A stretch of DNA of 8,546 nt from CAZFAT01 sp964517075 (GCA_964517075.1 CAZFAT010000064.1:1-8546), one strand, 5' to 3'; positions 1-8,236 are shown, numbered from the stretch's first letter. A program made the numbers and translations. The notes: generated from the sequence alone by a model not told the origin.

Positions 1-2
1 GG

Positions 3-314
3 GTCGCCCAGCGCGTCTTCGGCAAGGCGCCCTTTCTCCTGATCGCGATCTCCGCGCTCCTGCCCGTGCCCTTCTATCCCGTCAAGATTCTTGCGATTGC
101 CACCAACTATCCCTTGCGCCGGTTCATCGCCGCCCTGGTGCTCGGCCGCCTGCCCCGGTTCTGGTTCCTGGCGATGGTCGGCGACCGGCTGCAGGCGTCG
201 AACTCCGCGCTGGGTTCCTTTGGCGCCGCCCTCGCGCTGATTGCGGGCTGGGGCATCTGGCGCACGGTGCGGCGCAATCGAGCGGGCACGGCGAACTCCT
301 CAAAGCTCTCCTAG
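3..314 (+). CDS. VTT/DedA-type membrane protein (YqaA-like), 3' end only
   Basis: This is the C-terminal part of a polytopic inner-membrane protein whose start lies left of the window; the frame is open from base 3 to the TAG at 312-314 (about 103 residues). Visible features are a hydrophobic helix (APFLLIAISALLPVPFYPVK), then a YPLRRF...LGRLPRFWFLA stretch, then a last helix (ALALIAGWGIW) and a basic tail. A Pro/Phe-rich turn followed by a Lys, then a GR...RF pair in front of a hydrophobic helix, is the pattern of the VTT (SNARE-associated Golgi, DedA/YqaA) domain. DedA proteins are membrane proteins linked to lipid flipping and envelope integrity; the exact role of this branch is not known. 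A GTG at 66 could be called as a start, but the good match continues upstream of it, so I treat the gene as truncated by the window edge. Family call is fairly sure, function is not. Confidence 0.7.
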   Translation, partial: VAQRVFGKAPFLLIAISALLPVPFYPVKILAIATNYPLRRFIAALVLGRLPRFWFLAMVGDRLQASNSALGSFGAALALIAGWGIWRTVRRNRAGTANSSKLS

Positions 315-692
315 CGGCCGACCGCGGCCAGGGCAGCCGCGCTGCGGCCTCGTTCTGACTGAAGAAATCAGGACTTTCAGCAAATCCTTCAGGACTCGAG
401 TCCCGGTTCTCGCTACCTTTGGCGGCGGAGGGTCCCGGGAAGCGCGCATCGCTGACCGTAGCAAGATCCCGCTGGTTGGCGGTTCGCGATCGTCGGTGAC
501 GGGCATCCAGGACCGGCTGCTGGACCACGCCGTGCGCGAGGCACTGGACGTGACGGCCACCAGCATCGTGGCGGCTGCGCAGCAGGTCGGGCGATAGAAG
601 AGGACCGTCAGGGGGACCACCGGCGCCCGCGACGACAGCGGCCGCGGTATATCATCTGCGGGCGCGGCGTTCCCAGACCGCGGGAGCTGTAG
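315..692. other. Intergenic stretch with repeats and a possible ORF relic
   Basis: This 378-base gap holds no gene I can defend. Behind the membrane-protein stop a weak hairpin can form (arms at 326-337 and 341-349, core GCAGC/GCTGC) and is followed by TCGTTCT, so it may act as a terminator. TCAGGACT occurs at 368-375 and again at 389-396, 21 bp apart, and the second copy runs into the perfect 12-bp palindrome GGACTCGAGTCC (392-403). From about 352 to the TAG at 595-597 one plus frame stays open with GC-rich third positions and a helical, protein-like end (DRLLDHAVREALDVTATSIV); it has no proper start of its own and I recognise no family, so it could be the tail of a decayed gene or chance. 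TATCAT at 650-655 could be a -10 element for the methyltransferase gene, but no -35 stands out. Confidence 0.4.
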
Positions 693-1478
693 ATGGGCGT
701 CGCAAACCTCCTTGAGCGGATCGCGCCACGCGTGCTCTGGCGTCACCGAATCGCCTCATGGCCAATCGACACCGGTGAGGACGAAGCACGTCTGCTGCCG
801 CAGCTCGTCACGCGCTCACAGTTGGCCATTGACATCGGTGCGGCTGAGGGAGCCTACACGGCGTGGCTCGTGCCCCTGGCCGCCCGCGTGGTGGCGTTCG
901 AACCGAGACCGGCAGCGGCTCGACGACTTGCCAGGATGTTCGCGCACACCAGCCTCGTCACCGTTGAAGCCGTGGCGCTGTCCGATGGCGAGGGTTCCGT
1001 GGCGCTTCGGGTCGCTCGTGACGGCGAGTTCCTGAGCACCATCGAGCATCGGAACGCGCTCACCGGCCGAGGCGAGATCGACACCGTCCTCGTGGCGAGA
1101 AGACCACTCGATTCCTTTGACTATCGCGATGTTGGCTTCATCAAGATCGACGTGGAGGGCCACGAACTCGCCGTCCTGAGGGGCGCGGCGGGAACGATTG
1201 CCCGGGACCGCCCGAACCTGTTGATTGAAGCTGAAGACCGCCATTGTCCGGGCGCCGTGGGAAGCGTGCGACGATGGCTGGACGGCCTGAGCTACCGAGG
1301 CTTCTTTCTGGTCGCCGGAGTTCCGAAACCGCTCGAAGCGTTCGACACGGTTGTCCATCAGAACGTGGACAATCTCGATGCCGACAGCCATCGCCGTGGC
1401 GTGTACATCAACAACTTCATCTTCGTCCCTCGCGAGAGGCGGCCGCCCGCGCCATTCGATCAGGCGACGGACGCCTGA
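693..1478 (+). CDS. FkbM-family SAM-dependent methyltransferase
   Basis: A 261-residue class I (Rossmann-fold) methyltransferase of the FkbM family, which mostly O-methylate sugars or other hydroxyl groups on secreted glycans and natural products. The SAM-binding motif I is DIGAAEGAY (residues 47-55), the acidic end of the second strand is FEP (69-71), and the family hallmark FIKIDVEGHELAVLRGA covers about 149-165, with the acidic pair in DVEGHE. LLIEAEDRH (176-184) is the following strand. Length is normal for the family. The start is supported by GGGAG at 682-686, six bases before the ATG. The gene is alone: it is separated from the membrane-protein gene by 378 bp and converges on the radical SAM gene. 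The substrate cannot be told from the sequence; no glycosyltransferase or polysaccharide genes adjoin it to suggest one. Confidence 0.88.
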   Translation: MGVANLLERIAPRVLWRHRIASWPIDTGEDEARLLPQLVTRSQLAIDIGAAEGAYTAWLVPLAARVVAFEPRPAAARRLARMFAHTSLVTVEAVALSDGEGSVALRVARDGEFLSTIEHRNALTGRGEIDTVLVARRPLDSFDYRDVGFIKIDVEGHELAVLRGAAGTIARDRPNLLIEAEDRHCPGAVGSVRRWLDGLSYRGFFLVAGVPKPLEAFDTVVHQNVDNLDADSHRRGVYINNFIFVPRERRPPAPFDQATDA

Positions 1479-1543
1479 CGCGCGGCAGGGTAATCAACGT
1501 GCTGTTCAGACCCTCGGTCGCGAGGGCACCAAACGTACAGACA

Positions 1544-1572
1544 CAGGGCGGGTCGACGTGCGACCCGCCCTG
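1544..1572. terminator. Hairpin between convergent genes, likely terminator
   Basis: A perfect 12-bp stem (CAGGGCGGGTCG at 1544-1555, CGACCCGCCCTG at 1561-1572) closes a five-base loop. It lies 65 bp past the stop of the FkbM gene and 30 bp past the stop of the radical SAM gene on the other strand. On the minus strand it is followed by TGTCTGTACGTTTGG, mildly T-rich; on the plus strand no T-tract follows. It most likely ends the radical SAM transcript and may stop readthrough from both sides. Confidence 0.6.
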
Positions 1573-1602
1573 CTGGTCGGTGTGTGAGGCGGACGGCGGC
1601 CG

Positions 1603-3672
<2,070 letters not shown>

Positions 3673-3674
3673 AA

Positions 3675-3680
3675 CCCTCC
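3675..3680 (-). promoter_or_regulatory. Ribosome binding site deciding the radical SAM start
   Basis: On the minus strand GGAGGG stands only two bases before the ATG at 3672 (three from the GGAGG core). This is closer than usual but is the only purine-rich site nearby, and the start it marks gives the conserved-looking N-terminus MHKPVKYVEK. The alternative TTG at 3708 adds 12 residues and lacks a site. Confidence 0.5.
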
Positions 3681-3842
3681 AAATGGCAACCGGCGCCGCA
3701 AACCGCAACGCCGCGCCTCCACGGGGAGGTCCTGGTCAGACCACTCCCACGGTGTGACCGGCAGGATAACTCCGACCCACCGGCTGGCCGTACAGAATTG
3801 TCGCTAACGGGCCGTTCCGGGGGCCGACCGGGCCGGTTTGGC

Positions 3843-3875
3843 GGGTGAACTGGCGGGCCTGTTCCAGTTCAACCC
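3843..3875 (-). terminator. Hairpin behind msrQ, candidate terminator
   Basis: The arms GGGTGAACTGG (3843-3853) and CCAGTTCAACCC (3864-3875) pair over 11 bp with one bulged A and a ten-base loop. The hairpin starts eight bases past the msrQ stop codon in the direction of transcription. No T-tract follows on the minus strand, so termination may be inefficient or Rho-assisted. Its place suggests that the msrP-msrQ transcript ends here and that the radical SAM gene has its own promoter between about 3680 and 3840, where I cannot point to a clear -35/-10 pair. Confidence 0.45.
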
Positions 3876-3883
3876 ACGCATTT

Positions 3884-4522
3884 TCAATGGGTTACCGCTA
3901 CACGAGCCCGCTCGCGACGTGTGCGGACGGCGAAGATGACCCGCAGGCCGAGCAGGATCGCGAGGTAACCCGCCCACCACAACGGCTCGCGAATGTCTGC
4001 CTTCTGGCCCCAGACGAAGTGCACCACCCCCGCGATCGCCGCGACATAGACCAGCCGGTGAAGCTGCTGCCAACGGCGTCCCAACCGCCGAATCATCCCG
4101 TTGGTGGACGTCGCCGCCAGCGCCGTGAGGATGACCAGCGCGAGCATGCCCACGAAGATGAAGCGCCGCTCGGTGACGTCTGCCCAGATGGCCCTGACGT
4201 CGCCCACGTGGTTGAACACCACGTAGATCGTGAAATGAAGCGCGGCGTAGACGAACGACCAGACGCCCAGGAGCCGGCGCACACGCTGCACGCGGTTCCA
4301 GCCGGTCAGGCGGCGGATCGGCGTGACCGTGAGCGTGATCAGCAGGATGGTCAACGCGGTGCGGCCGGTCTCGTGCAGCAGCGTCTCCGCCGGATTGACG
4401 CCGAGATCCTGCTGGAGCGTTCGCCGGACGAGAATGGCGCCCGGCCACAGGCAGCTCAGGAAGACGAGCAGATAGAAGACGCGTGGCAGCAGGCGGCGGA
4501 CGGCATGCCACACGGGCGGCAT
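3884..4522 (-). CDS. msrQ: MsrQ, haem b membrane subunit of the MsrPQ methionine sulfoxide reductase
   Basis: A 212-residue integral membrane protein of the ferric-reductase-like transmembrane family (formerly YedZ). It takes electrons from the respiratory quinone pool and passes them through haem b to periplasmic MsrP. The chain has the usual hydrophobic helices, about 14-33, 52-68, 85-104, 121-138, 154-171 and 180-198. Histidines H50, H96, H155 and H168 are in the family places; the spacing of the last three (59 and 13) closely matches the haem-linked histidines H91, H151 and H164 known in E. coli MsrQ. WGQKADIREP at 171-180 in the last periplasmic loop is also typical. Length is that of the family. 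Its ATG lies five bases past the msrP stop and has no clear Shine-Dalgarno sequence, so translation is probably coupled to msrP. Family and role are secure. Confidence 0.95.
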   Translation of the reverse strand: MPPVWHAVRRLLPRVFYLLVFLSCLWPGAILVRRTLQQDLGVNPAETLLHETGRTALTILLITLTVTPIRRLTGWNRVQRVRRLLGVWSFVYAALHFTIYVVFNHVGDVRAIWADVTERRFIFVGMLALVILTALAATSTNGMIRRLGRRWQQLHRLVYVAAIAGVVHFVWGQKADIREPLWWAGYLAILLGLRVIFAVRTRRERARVAVTH

Positions 4523-4527
4523 GCGGC

Positions 4528-5490
4528 TCAGTAGTAGCGCTGCAAATCCAGCCCCGTGTACAGGCTCGCAACCTGGTCGCCGTAGCCGTTGAACATCTGC
4601 GTCGGGGTGTCGGCGCGGAAGTCCGGCAGGCGCCGCTCACGAGCCTGGCTCCAGCGCGGATGCGAGACGTTGGGATTCACATTGGCGTAGAACCCGTATT
4701 CATGCGGGGCCGAGATCTCCCAGCTCGTTCGGGGTTGATCGCGCAGCAGGCGGATGCGGACGATCGACTTGCCCCCCTTGAAGCCGTACTTCCACGGGCT
4801 GTGGACGCGAAGCGGGGCGCCGTTCTGGTTCGGCAGCACCTGGCCGTAGAGTCCGACCACGAGCAAGCTCAGCGGGTGCATCGCCTCGTCCATCCGCAGG
4901 CCTTCCACGTACGGCCATTCGAGCGCGCTCGTGCGCTGTCCCGGCATCTCGGCAGGCCGCAGCAGCGTCGTGAACTCCACGAACCGAGCCGACGGCTGCG
5001 GTTCGACCTTCCTCAGCGCGTCGGCCAGCGGCACGCCAATCCACGGAATGACCATCGACCAGGCCTCGACGCAGCGCAACCGGTAGATGCGCTCCTCGAG
5101 CGCCTTGAAGTTGACGAGGTCCCCGACCGCGTAGTCACCCGGCTTGTTGACCAGCCCTTCGACCTTGACGGTCCACGGCGCGACGCGCAGCCGGCCGGCG
5201 TTCCTGGCGGGATCGTCCTTCTCGACCCCGAACTCGTAGAAGTTGTTGTAGCTGGTGATGTGTTCGACGGTGTTGACGCGATCGGGCACGCTGAACTGCG
5301 GATTCCGGGTGGCGGCAAGGCCGGCCTGCATCTCGAGGGCGGCGGCCGAGTCGCGGCACCCGAGCGCCGGGCCGATGGCGAGCGAGGCGCCGGCGGCCAG
5401 CTGCATGAACTCCCGGCGCGACCGGTACACCGGCTCGGGTGTGACCGCCGAGAACGGCAGATCACAGGATTGTTTGACTTTGAGGATCAT
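4528..5490 (-). CDS. msrP: MsrP, periplasmic Mo-dependent methionine sulfoxide reductase
   Basis: A 320-residue molybdopterin protein of the sulfite oxidase fold (formerly YedY); it reduces both R and S forms of methionine sulfoxide in envelope proteins using electrons from MsrQ. A Tat signal is visible (SRREFMQLAAGASLAIGPAL, 24-43). YNNFYEFG (81-88) and RLRCVEAWSMVIPWIG (137-152) are family signatures, the latter holding the molybdenum-ligating cysteine C140. EWPYVEGLRMDEAMHPL (191-207), NGAPLRVHSPWKYGFKG (223-239) and EYGFYANVNP (264-273) line the cofactor and active site as in E. coli MsrP, which is 334 residues. The ATG at 5490 follows AGGGGGG (5494-5500); a longer frame to 5622 would run over the divergent gene's start and adds nothing family-like. 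A cysteine (C45) sits just behind the hydrophobic part of the signal. It is the first gene of an msrP-msrQ operon. Confidence 0.95.
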   Translation of the reverse strand: MILKVKQSCDLPFSAVTPEPVYRSRREFMQLAAGASLAIGPALGCRDSAAALEMQAGLAATRNPQFSVPDRVNTVEHITSYNNFYEFGVEKDDPARNAGRLRVAPWTVKVEGLVNKPGDYAVGDLVNFKALEERIYRLRCVEAWSMVIPWIGVPLADALRKVEPQPSARFVEFTTLLRPAEMPGQRTSALEWPYVEGLRMDEAMHPLSLLVVGLYGQVLPNQNGAPLRVHSPWKYGFKGGKSIVRIRLLRDQPRTSWEISAPHEYGFYANVNPNVSHPRWSQARERRLPDFRADTPTQMFNGYGDQVASLYTGLDLQRYY

Positions 5491-5515
5491 CGGCCCCCCT
5501 GATTGTGCCCCCTCA

Positions 5516-5524
5516 ATTACACCA
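5516..5524 (-). promoter_or_regulatory. Extended -10 promoter for msrP
   Basis: Read on the minus strand, TGGTGTAAT is an extended -10 (TG, one base, then TGTAAT, five of six consensus bases). Transcription would begin near 5509, leaving a leader of about 20 bases that carries the G-rich ribosome site. No -35 is evident, as is usual for extended -10 promoters. Confidence 0.4.
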
Positions 5525-5569
5525 CAGTCCTGTCGGGTCGCCGGACGCGGGATTCCGGCACACCCCGTG

Positions 5570-5575
5570 CATAAT
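5570..5575 (+). promoter_or_regulatory. Possible -10 element for the nucleotide-sugar dehydrogenase gene
   Basis: CATAAT (five of six consensus bases) stands in an otherwise GC-rich stretch 37 bp before the ATG at 5613. No convincing -35 lies 16-18 bp upstream. CCCC at 5563-5566 and GGGG at 5577-5580 flank it and could pair. It is the best candidate in the gap but remains unproven. Confidence 0.35.
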
Positions 5576-5612
5576 AGGGGTCGCCGCGCCGGGTTCCTTC
5601 CGGCCGAAGACC

Positions 5613-6980
5613 ATGACGCCACCAGCCAGGATCGCCCCCGCTCAGGGTTCCCTCGCCGACACCCTTCACCACAGGCTCACCGATCGCACGGCCCGAGTGG
5701 GCGTCGTCGGCCTCGGCTACGTCGGTCTTCCCCTGCTCGTGGAGTTCGCCCGCGGTGGCTTTCACGCCGTCGGCATCGACATCGATCCGCGCAAGATCGC
5801 GACGATCAACCGTGGGGAGTCCTACATCCAGGACGTGGCCGCGCGCGATATCGCCGAGATGGCGGCCGCCGGCCGACTGACGGCCACGAGCGACACGTCC
5901 GTGATTGGGCAGCTCGACACGATCAACATCTGCGTGCCGACGCCGCTCCGCAAGACCCGGGACCCGGATTTGTCATTCGTGATCTCCGCCGTCGAGCAGA
6001 TTGCCGAGCACCTGTGCCCGGGCCAGCTGGTCATCCTGGAGTCGACGACCTATCCCGGGACGACTGACGAAGTGGTCCGTCCGATTCTGGAGCGTCGCGG
6101 TCTCCGCGCCGGGGAAGACTTTTTTCTCGCTTTCTCGCCCGAACGGGTCGATCCCGGCAACGCCCAGTGGACCACCCGGAACGTACCGAAAGTCGTCGGC
6201 GGGTGTTCCTCTACGTGCGCGGCCCTGGCCCGCGATCTCTACGCCGCCTCCATCGATCAGGTGGTGGAAGTCAGCTCCCCGCGCGTCGCCGAGATGGTGA
6301 AACTGCTCGAGAACACCTTCCGCGCGGTCAACATCGGTCTGGTCAACGAACTGGCGCTGATGTGCGACCGGCTGGGCATCAGCGTCTGGGAAGTCGTCGA
6401 CGCCGCGGCGACCAAGCCGTTCGGGTTCATGCCGTTCTATCCCGGCCCCGGGCTCGGCGGGCACTGCATTCCGATCGATCCCTTCTACCTGTCGTGGAAG
6501 GTCAAGGAAGTCGGCTTCGAGGCGCGCTTCATCGAACTGGCCGGCCAGGTCAACGGCGCGATGCCGCATCACGTCGTGGACAAGGTGGCGGACGCCCTCA
6601 ACAGCCATTCCAAGTCCATCCGCGGGTCGTCCATCTTCGCGCTCGGTGTCGCCTACAAGCGCGACATCAACGACTTCCGCGAGTCTCCAGCCCTGGACGT
6701 CCTCGCCACGCTCGAGCGCAAGGGCGCCCGGTTGACGTACCACGATCCCTACGTGCCGTCGCTCTCGGCCGGCGAATGGCCCGGTCCGCAGGATCTCGCG
6801 TCCATCCCCCTGTCGGTCGAGACGCTGGCCGCCGCCGACTGCGTCGTCATCCTGACCGATCATCGGCTTTTCGATTACGACCTGATTCGAACCCACGCCC
6901 CGCTCATCGTGGACTCGCGCAACGCGATCAAGGGCGCCTACCCGCACGTGTTCAAGCTGGGCGCGCCGTCGCGCGTCTAG
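5613..6980 (+). CDS. wbpA: Nucleotide-sugar 6-dehydrogenase, UDP-GlcNAc type (WbpA-like)
   Basis: A 455-residue NAD-dependent enzyme of the UDP-glucose/GDP-mannose dehydrogenase family; it oxidises the C6 alcohol of a UDP-sugar to a carboxylate in two steps. The N-terminal Rossmann motif is VGVVGLGYVGLP (29-40). ESTTYPGTTDE (143-153) and FLAFSPERVDPG (171-182) bind nucleotide and sugar. The central domain has EMVKLLENTFRAVNI (227-241) with the conserved K230 and N234. The catalytic cysteine is C285 in PFYPGPGLGGHCIPIDPFYL (273-292), wording typical of the UDP-N-acetylglucosamine branch. The C-terminal UDP-binding domain holds GVAYKRDINDFRESPALDVL (345-364) and the late DSRNAI (434-439). The ATG at 5613 gives an N-terminus some ten residues longer than usual and has only a weak ribosome site. 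The product feeds O-antigen, capsule or exopolysaccharide synthesis; no partner genes are in view. The exact sugar is inferred. Confidence 0.88.
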   Translation: MTPPARIAPAQGSLADTLHHRLTDRTARVGVVGLGYVGLPLLVEFARGGFHAVGIDIDPRKIATINRGESYIQDVAARDIAEMAAAGRLTATSDTSVIGQLDTINICVPTPLRKTRDPDLSFVISAVEQIAEHLCPGQLVILESTTYPGTTDEVVRPILERRGLRAGEDFFLAFSPERVDPGNAQWTTRNVPKVVGGCSSTCAALARDLYAASIDQVVEVSSPRVAEMVKLLENTFRAVNIGLVNELALMCDRLGISVWEVVDAAATKPFGFMPFYPGPGLGGHCIPIDPFYLSWKVKEVGFEARFIELAGQVNGAMPHHVVDKVADALNSHSKSIRGSSIFALGVAYKRDINDFRESPALDVLATLERKGARLTYHDPYVPSLSAGEWPGPQDLASIPLSVETLAAADCVVILTDHRLFDYDLIRTHAPLIVDSRNAIKGAYPHVFKLGAPSRV

Positions 6981-7647
6981 TCAGTCCGAGAAACCGCTCC
7001 ACCTCGGGCCAGATGGTGTCCATCGACGCCGTCAACTGGTGGTCATCGTCCAGCAGGCGGAGATCGATCCGGGCCTGCCCTGCCGCCCAACGCTCGACCA
7101 TCGCCGGATTCACTGATTCGTCGCGGCGCCCCTGGAAGACCAGCCCCGGCACCGGCACGGACATGGCCAGCGCGTCATGGGCCGCCGCGTCCTCGTAAAG
7201 GGCGAACCCCACCTCACGCGGCACGCCGTCGCCATGGTGGAAGACCGTGAGGCGTCCGCGTGCGCGCCACTCGGCAATGCCGTGGCCGCCCAGATCGCGA
7301 AGCCGGTTGCCGCCGAAGTCCAGGGCTGGCGCCAGCAGGACCAGCCGATCCACGGCACCACTGCGATCGGAGGCCGCCGCCAGGAGCGCGACGAAGGCGC
7401 CCAGGCTCGAACCAATGAGCGCCACCGGCGTGGCGGGGGCCGACGCAATCGCCGCGTGCGCCTGATCGATCATGCGCGTGACCGTCAGCGTCTCGAATAC
7501 GGGCTGATTCAGATCGGGGCACGGCATCTCGATGCCATGCCGGGCCAGGGCGCGGGCGAACCAGCGGGCCTTGGTGGACGCCGGCGACGACGCAAAGCCG
7601 TGCAGGTAGATGACGTGGCGGACTGGTGTCAGAGGCGCGTCGGACAT
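6952..7647 (-). CDS. YqiA/YcfP-like alpha/beta hydrolase (probable esterase)
   Basis: A 231-residue alpha/beta hydrolase. It opens with IYLHGFASSPASTKARWF (13-30), where the HGF...SS segment is the oxyanion-hole region typical of the small YqiA/YcfP (UPF0227) esterase group. GSSLG (79-83) is the nucleophile elbow with S81; D176 (in QGRRDESVN) and H203 (in DDDHQL) complete the likely triad. YqiA is known as a palmitoyl-CoA/p-nitrophenyl esterase in vitro; the true substrate is not known. No signal peptide, so cytoplasmic. The ATG at 7647 lies inside the end of the upstream SET gene (19-base overlap), so the two are surely co-transcribed and probably coupled; an ATG at 7665 (MPVPHG before it) is an alternative. 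The 3' end overlaps the end of the convergent dehydrogenase gene by 29 bases. Confidence 0.82.
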   Translation of the reverse strand: MSDAPLTPVRHVIYLHGFASSPASTKARWFARALARHGIEMPCPDLNQPVFETLTVTRMIDQAHAAIASAPATPVALIGSSLGAFVALLAAASDRSGAVDRLVLLAPALDFGGNRLRDLGGHGIAEWRARGRLTVFHHGDGVPREVGFALYEDAAAHDALAMSVPVPGLVFQGRRDESVNPAMVERWAAGQARIDLRLLDDDHQLTASMDTIWPEVERFLGLTRRATARPA

Positions 7648-8036
7648 CCCGTGCGGCACCGGCATGGAATCACGGCCGCTCCGTCGGTATGGTAATCGTA
7701 GGTCAATTCCTCGCCGGCGGCGATATTGCGCGCCGCACAGATCCAGATCGTATGGCCGATCACCCGTGAATAGCAGTTGGGACGGCAGGCGTGATTGATG
7801 AACCGCGCCAGATTGCCGCCGACCGACGCGTCGCGCACGTAACGCCGGTTGACCGTGAAACACCAGATGCGCCCGTTCGCGAACTGCCGGCGCTCACGGC
7901 GCGCGCTCTCGCCCTGCGTGATCAGCTCGCCGGTGTAGTCGATGATCCGCGTGTTCTGGGTGATGGGCGATCGCGTGTAGACGCCCCAGCCGGAGATCCG
8001 GGAGCGGTGACGAACGAGGCGGGACGGATCAAGCAT
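7629..8036 (-). CDS. SET-domain protein-lysine methyltransferase
   Basis: A 135-residue stand-alone SET protein. SET enzymes transfer a methyl group from SAM to lysine side chains, with the pseudoknot fold formed by two distant motifs. Here these are NLARFINHACRPNC (75-88) and GEELTYDY (108-115), with catalytic Y115. GWGVY (16-20) is the N-terminal SAM-binding turn and IIDYTGELI (31-39) the next conserved strand. A short post-SET cysteine group, CRCRTGC (125-131), follows; with C88 it may bind zinc. Bacterial SET proteins are thought to methylate ribosomal or DNA-binding proteins, but the target here is unknown. The ATG at 8036 fits the start of the domain; the frame is open upstream to 8234 but that part is low-complexity and overlaps the HigBA remains. 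There is no Shine-Dalgarno sequence before the ATG (CCCTCCCG instead), in line with a leaderless mRNA. It is the first gene of a pair with the hydrolase. Confidence 0.87.
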   Translation of the reverse strand: MLDPSRLVRHRSRISGWGVYTRSPITQNTRIIDYTGELITQGESARRERRQFANGRIWCFTVNRRYVRDASVGGNLARFINHACRPNCYSRVIGHTIWICAARNIAAGEELTYDYHTDGAAVIPCRCRTGCPTRL

Positions 8037-8044
8037 CGGGAGGG

Positions 8045-8073
8045 ATTGTAGAGCGGAACACGGCAACGCTGAA
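8045..8073 (-). promoter_or_regulatory. Promoter of the SET/hydrolase pair, probably leaderless
   Basis: On the minus strand TTCAGC (8068-8073) and TACAAT (8045-8050) are spaced by 17 bases; the -10 matches five of six consensus bases, the -35 only three. Only eight bases separate the -10 from the ATG at 8036, so transcription would start at or within about two bases of the start codon. Confidence 0.5.
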
Positions 8074-8077
8074 TTGA

Positions 8078-8227
8078 CGATCTGGCGATGTCGCTCCGCA
8101 TCGCCTGCCTGCGCTGAGGGGCGGCCGCGCAGGCTTCCACGCGATTCGTGAGAACGACCAGCATCGACTGGTGGTTTGCTTCGACGGACACGACGCGTAC
8201 GACGTGCGGTGCACGGACTTCCACTGA
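8078..8227 (+). pseudogene. higB: Remnant of a HigB-type toxin (C-terminal half)
   Basis: Between the in-frame TGA at 8075-8077 and the TGA at 8225-8227 there are 49 codons that read like the second half of HigB, a ribosome-dependent mRNA interferase of the RelE superfamily. RLPALRGGRAGFHAIREND, then QHRLVVCFDGHDAYDV and the ending RCTDFH, follow the family pattern of a LxALxGxR-G turn, an IRxNxQxR strand, an F-x-G strand and a terminal DYH. Known HigB toxins are about 92 residues, so half is missing. No ATG, GTG or TTG start exists in the frame, and the segment before the TGA is not recognisably HigB. The position directly before the HigA-like frame (nine-base gap) is the standard higB-higA order. 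I regard it as inactive. Confidence 0.65.
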
Positions 8228-8236
8228 AGACCACTC

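Noticed and set aside
300..746. Minus-strand open frame across the gap before the FkbM gene
   Set aside because: It overlaps the FkbM start, has a low-complexity product and no ribosome site; nothing supports it as a gene.
3673..3708. TTG start adding 12 residues to the radical SAM protein
   Set aside because: No ribosome site precedes it, while the ATG at 3672 has GGAGGG directly in front.
4483..5502. Plus-strand open frame (339 codons) opposite msrP
   Set aside because: Antisense shadow of a gene whose family is certain; composition is Arg/Ala/His-rich without recognisable motifs.
5491..5622. Upstream start extending MsrP by 44 residues
   Set aside because: The extension would overlap the start of the divergent dehydrogenase gene and place the Tat signal about 65 residues inside the protein.
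5973..6947. Minus-strand open frame (324 codons) opposite the nucleotide-sugar dehydrogenase
   Set aside because: Antisense shadow; the plus strand carries all the conserved dehydrogenase motifs across the same bases.
8037..8234. Upstream start extending the SET protein by 66 residues
   Set aside because: The added part is Arg/Ser-rich without a domain, overlaps the HigB remnant on the other strand, and the promoter signal lies inside it.
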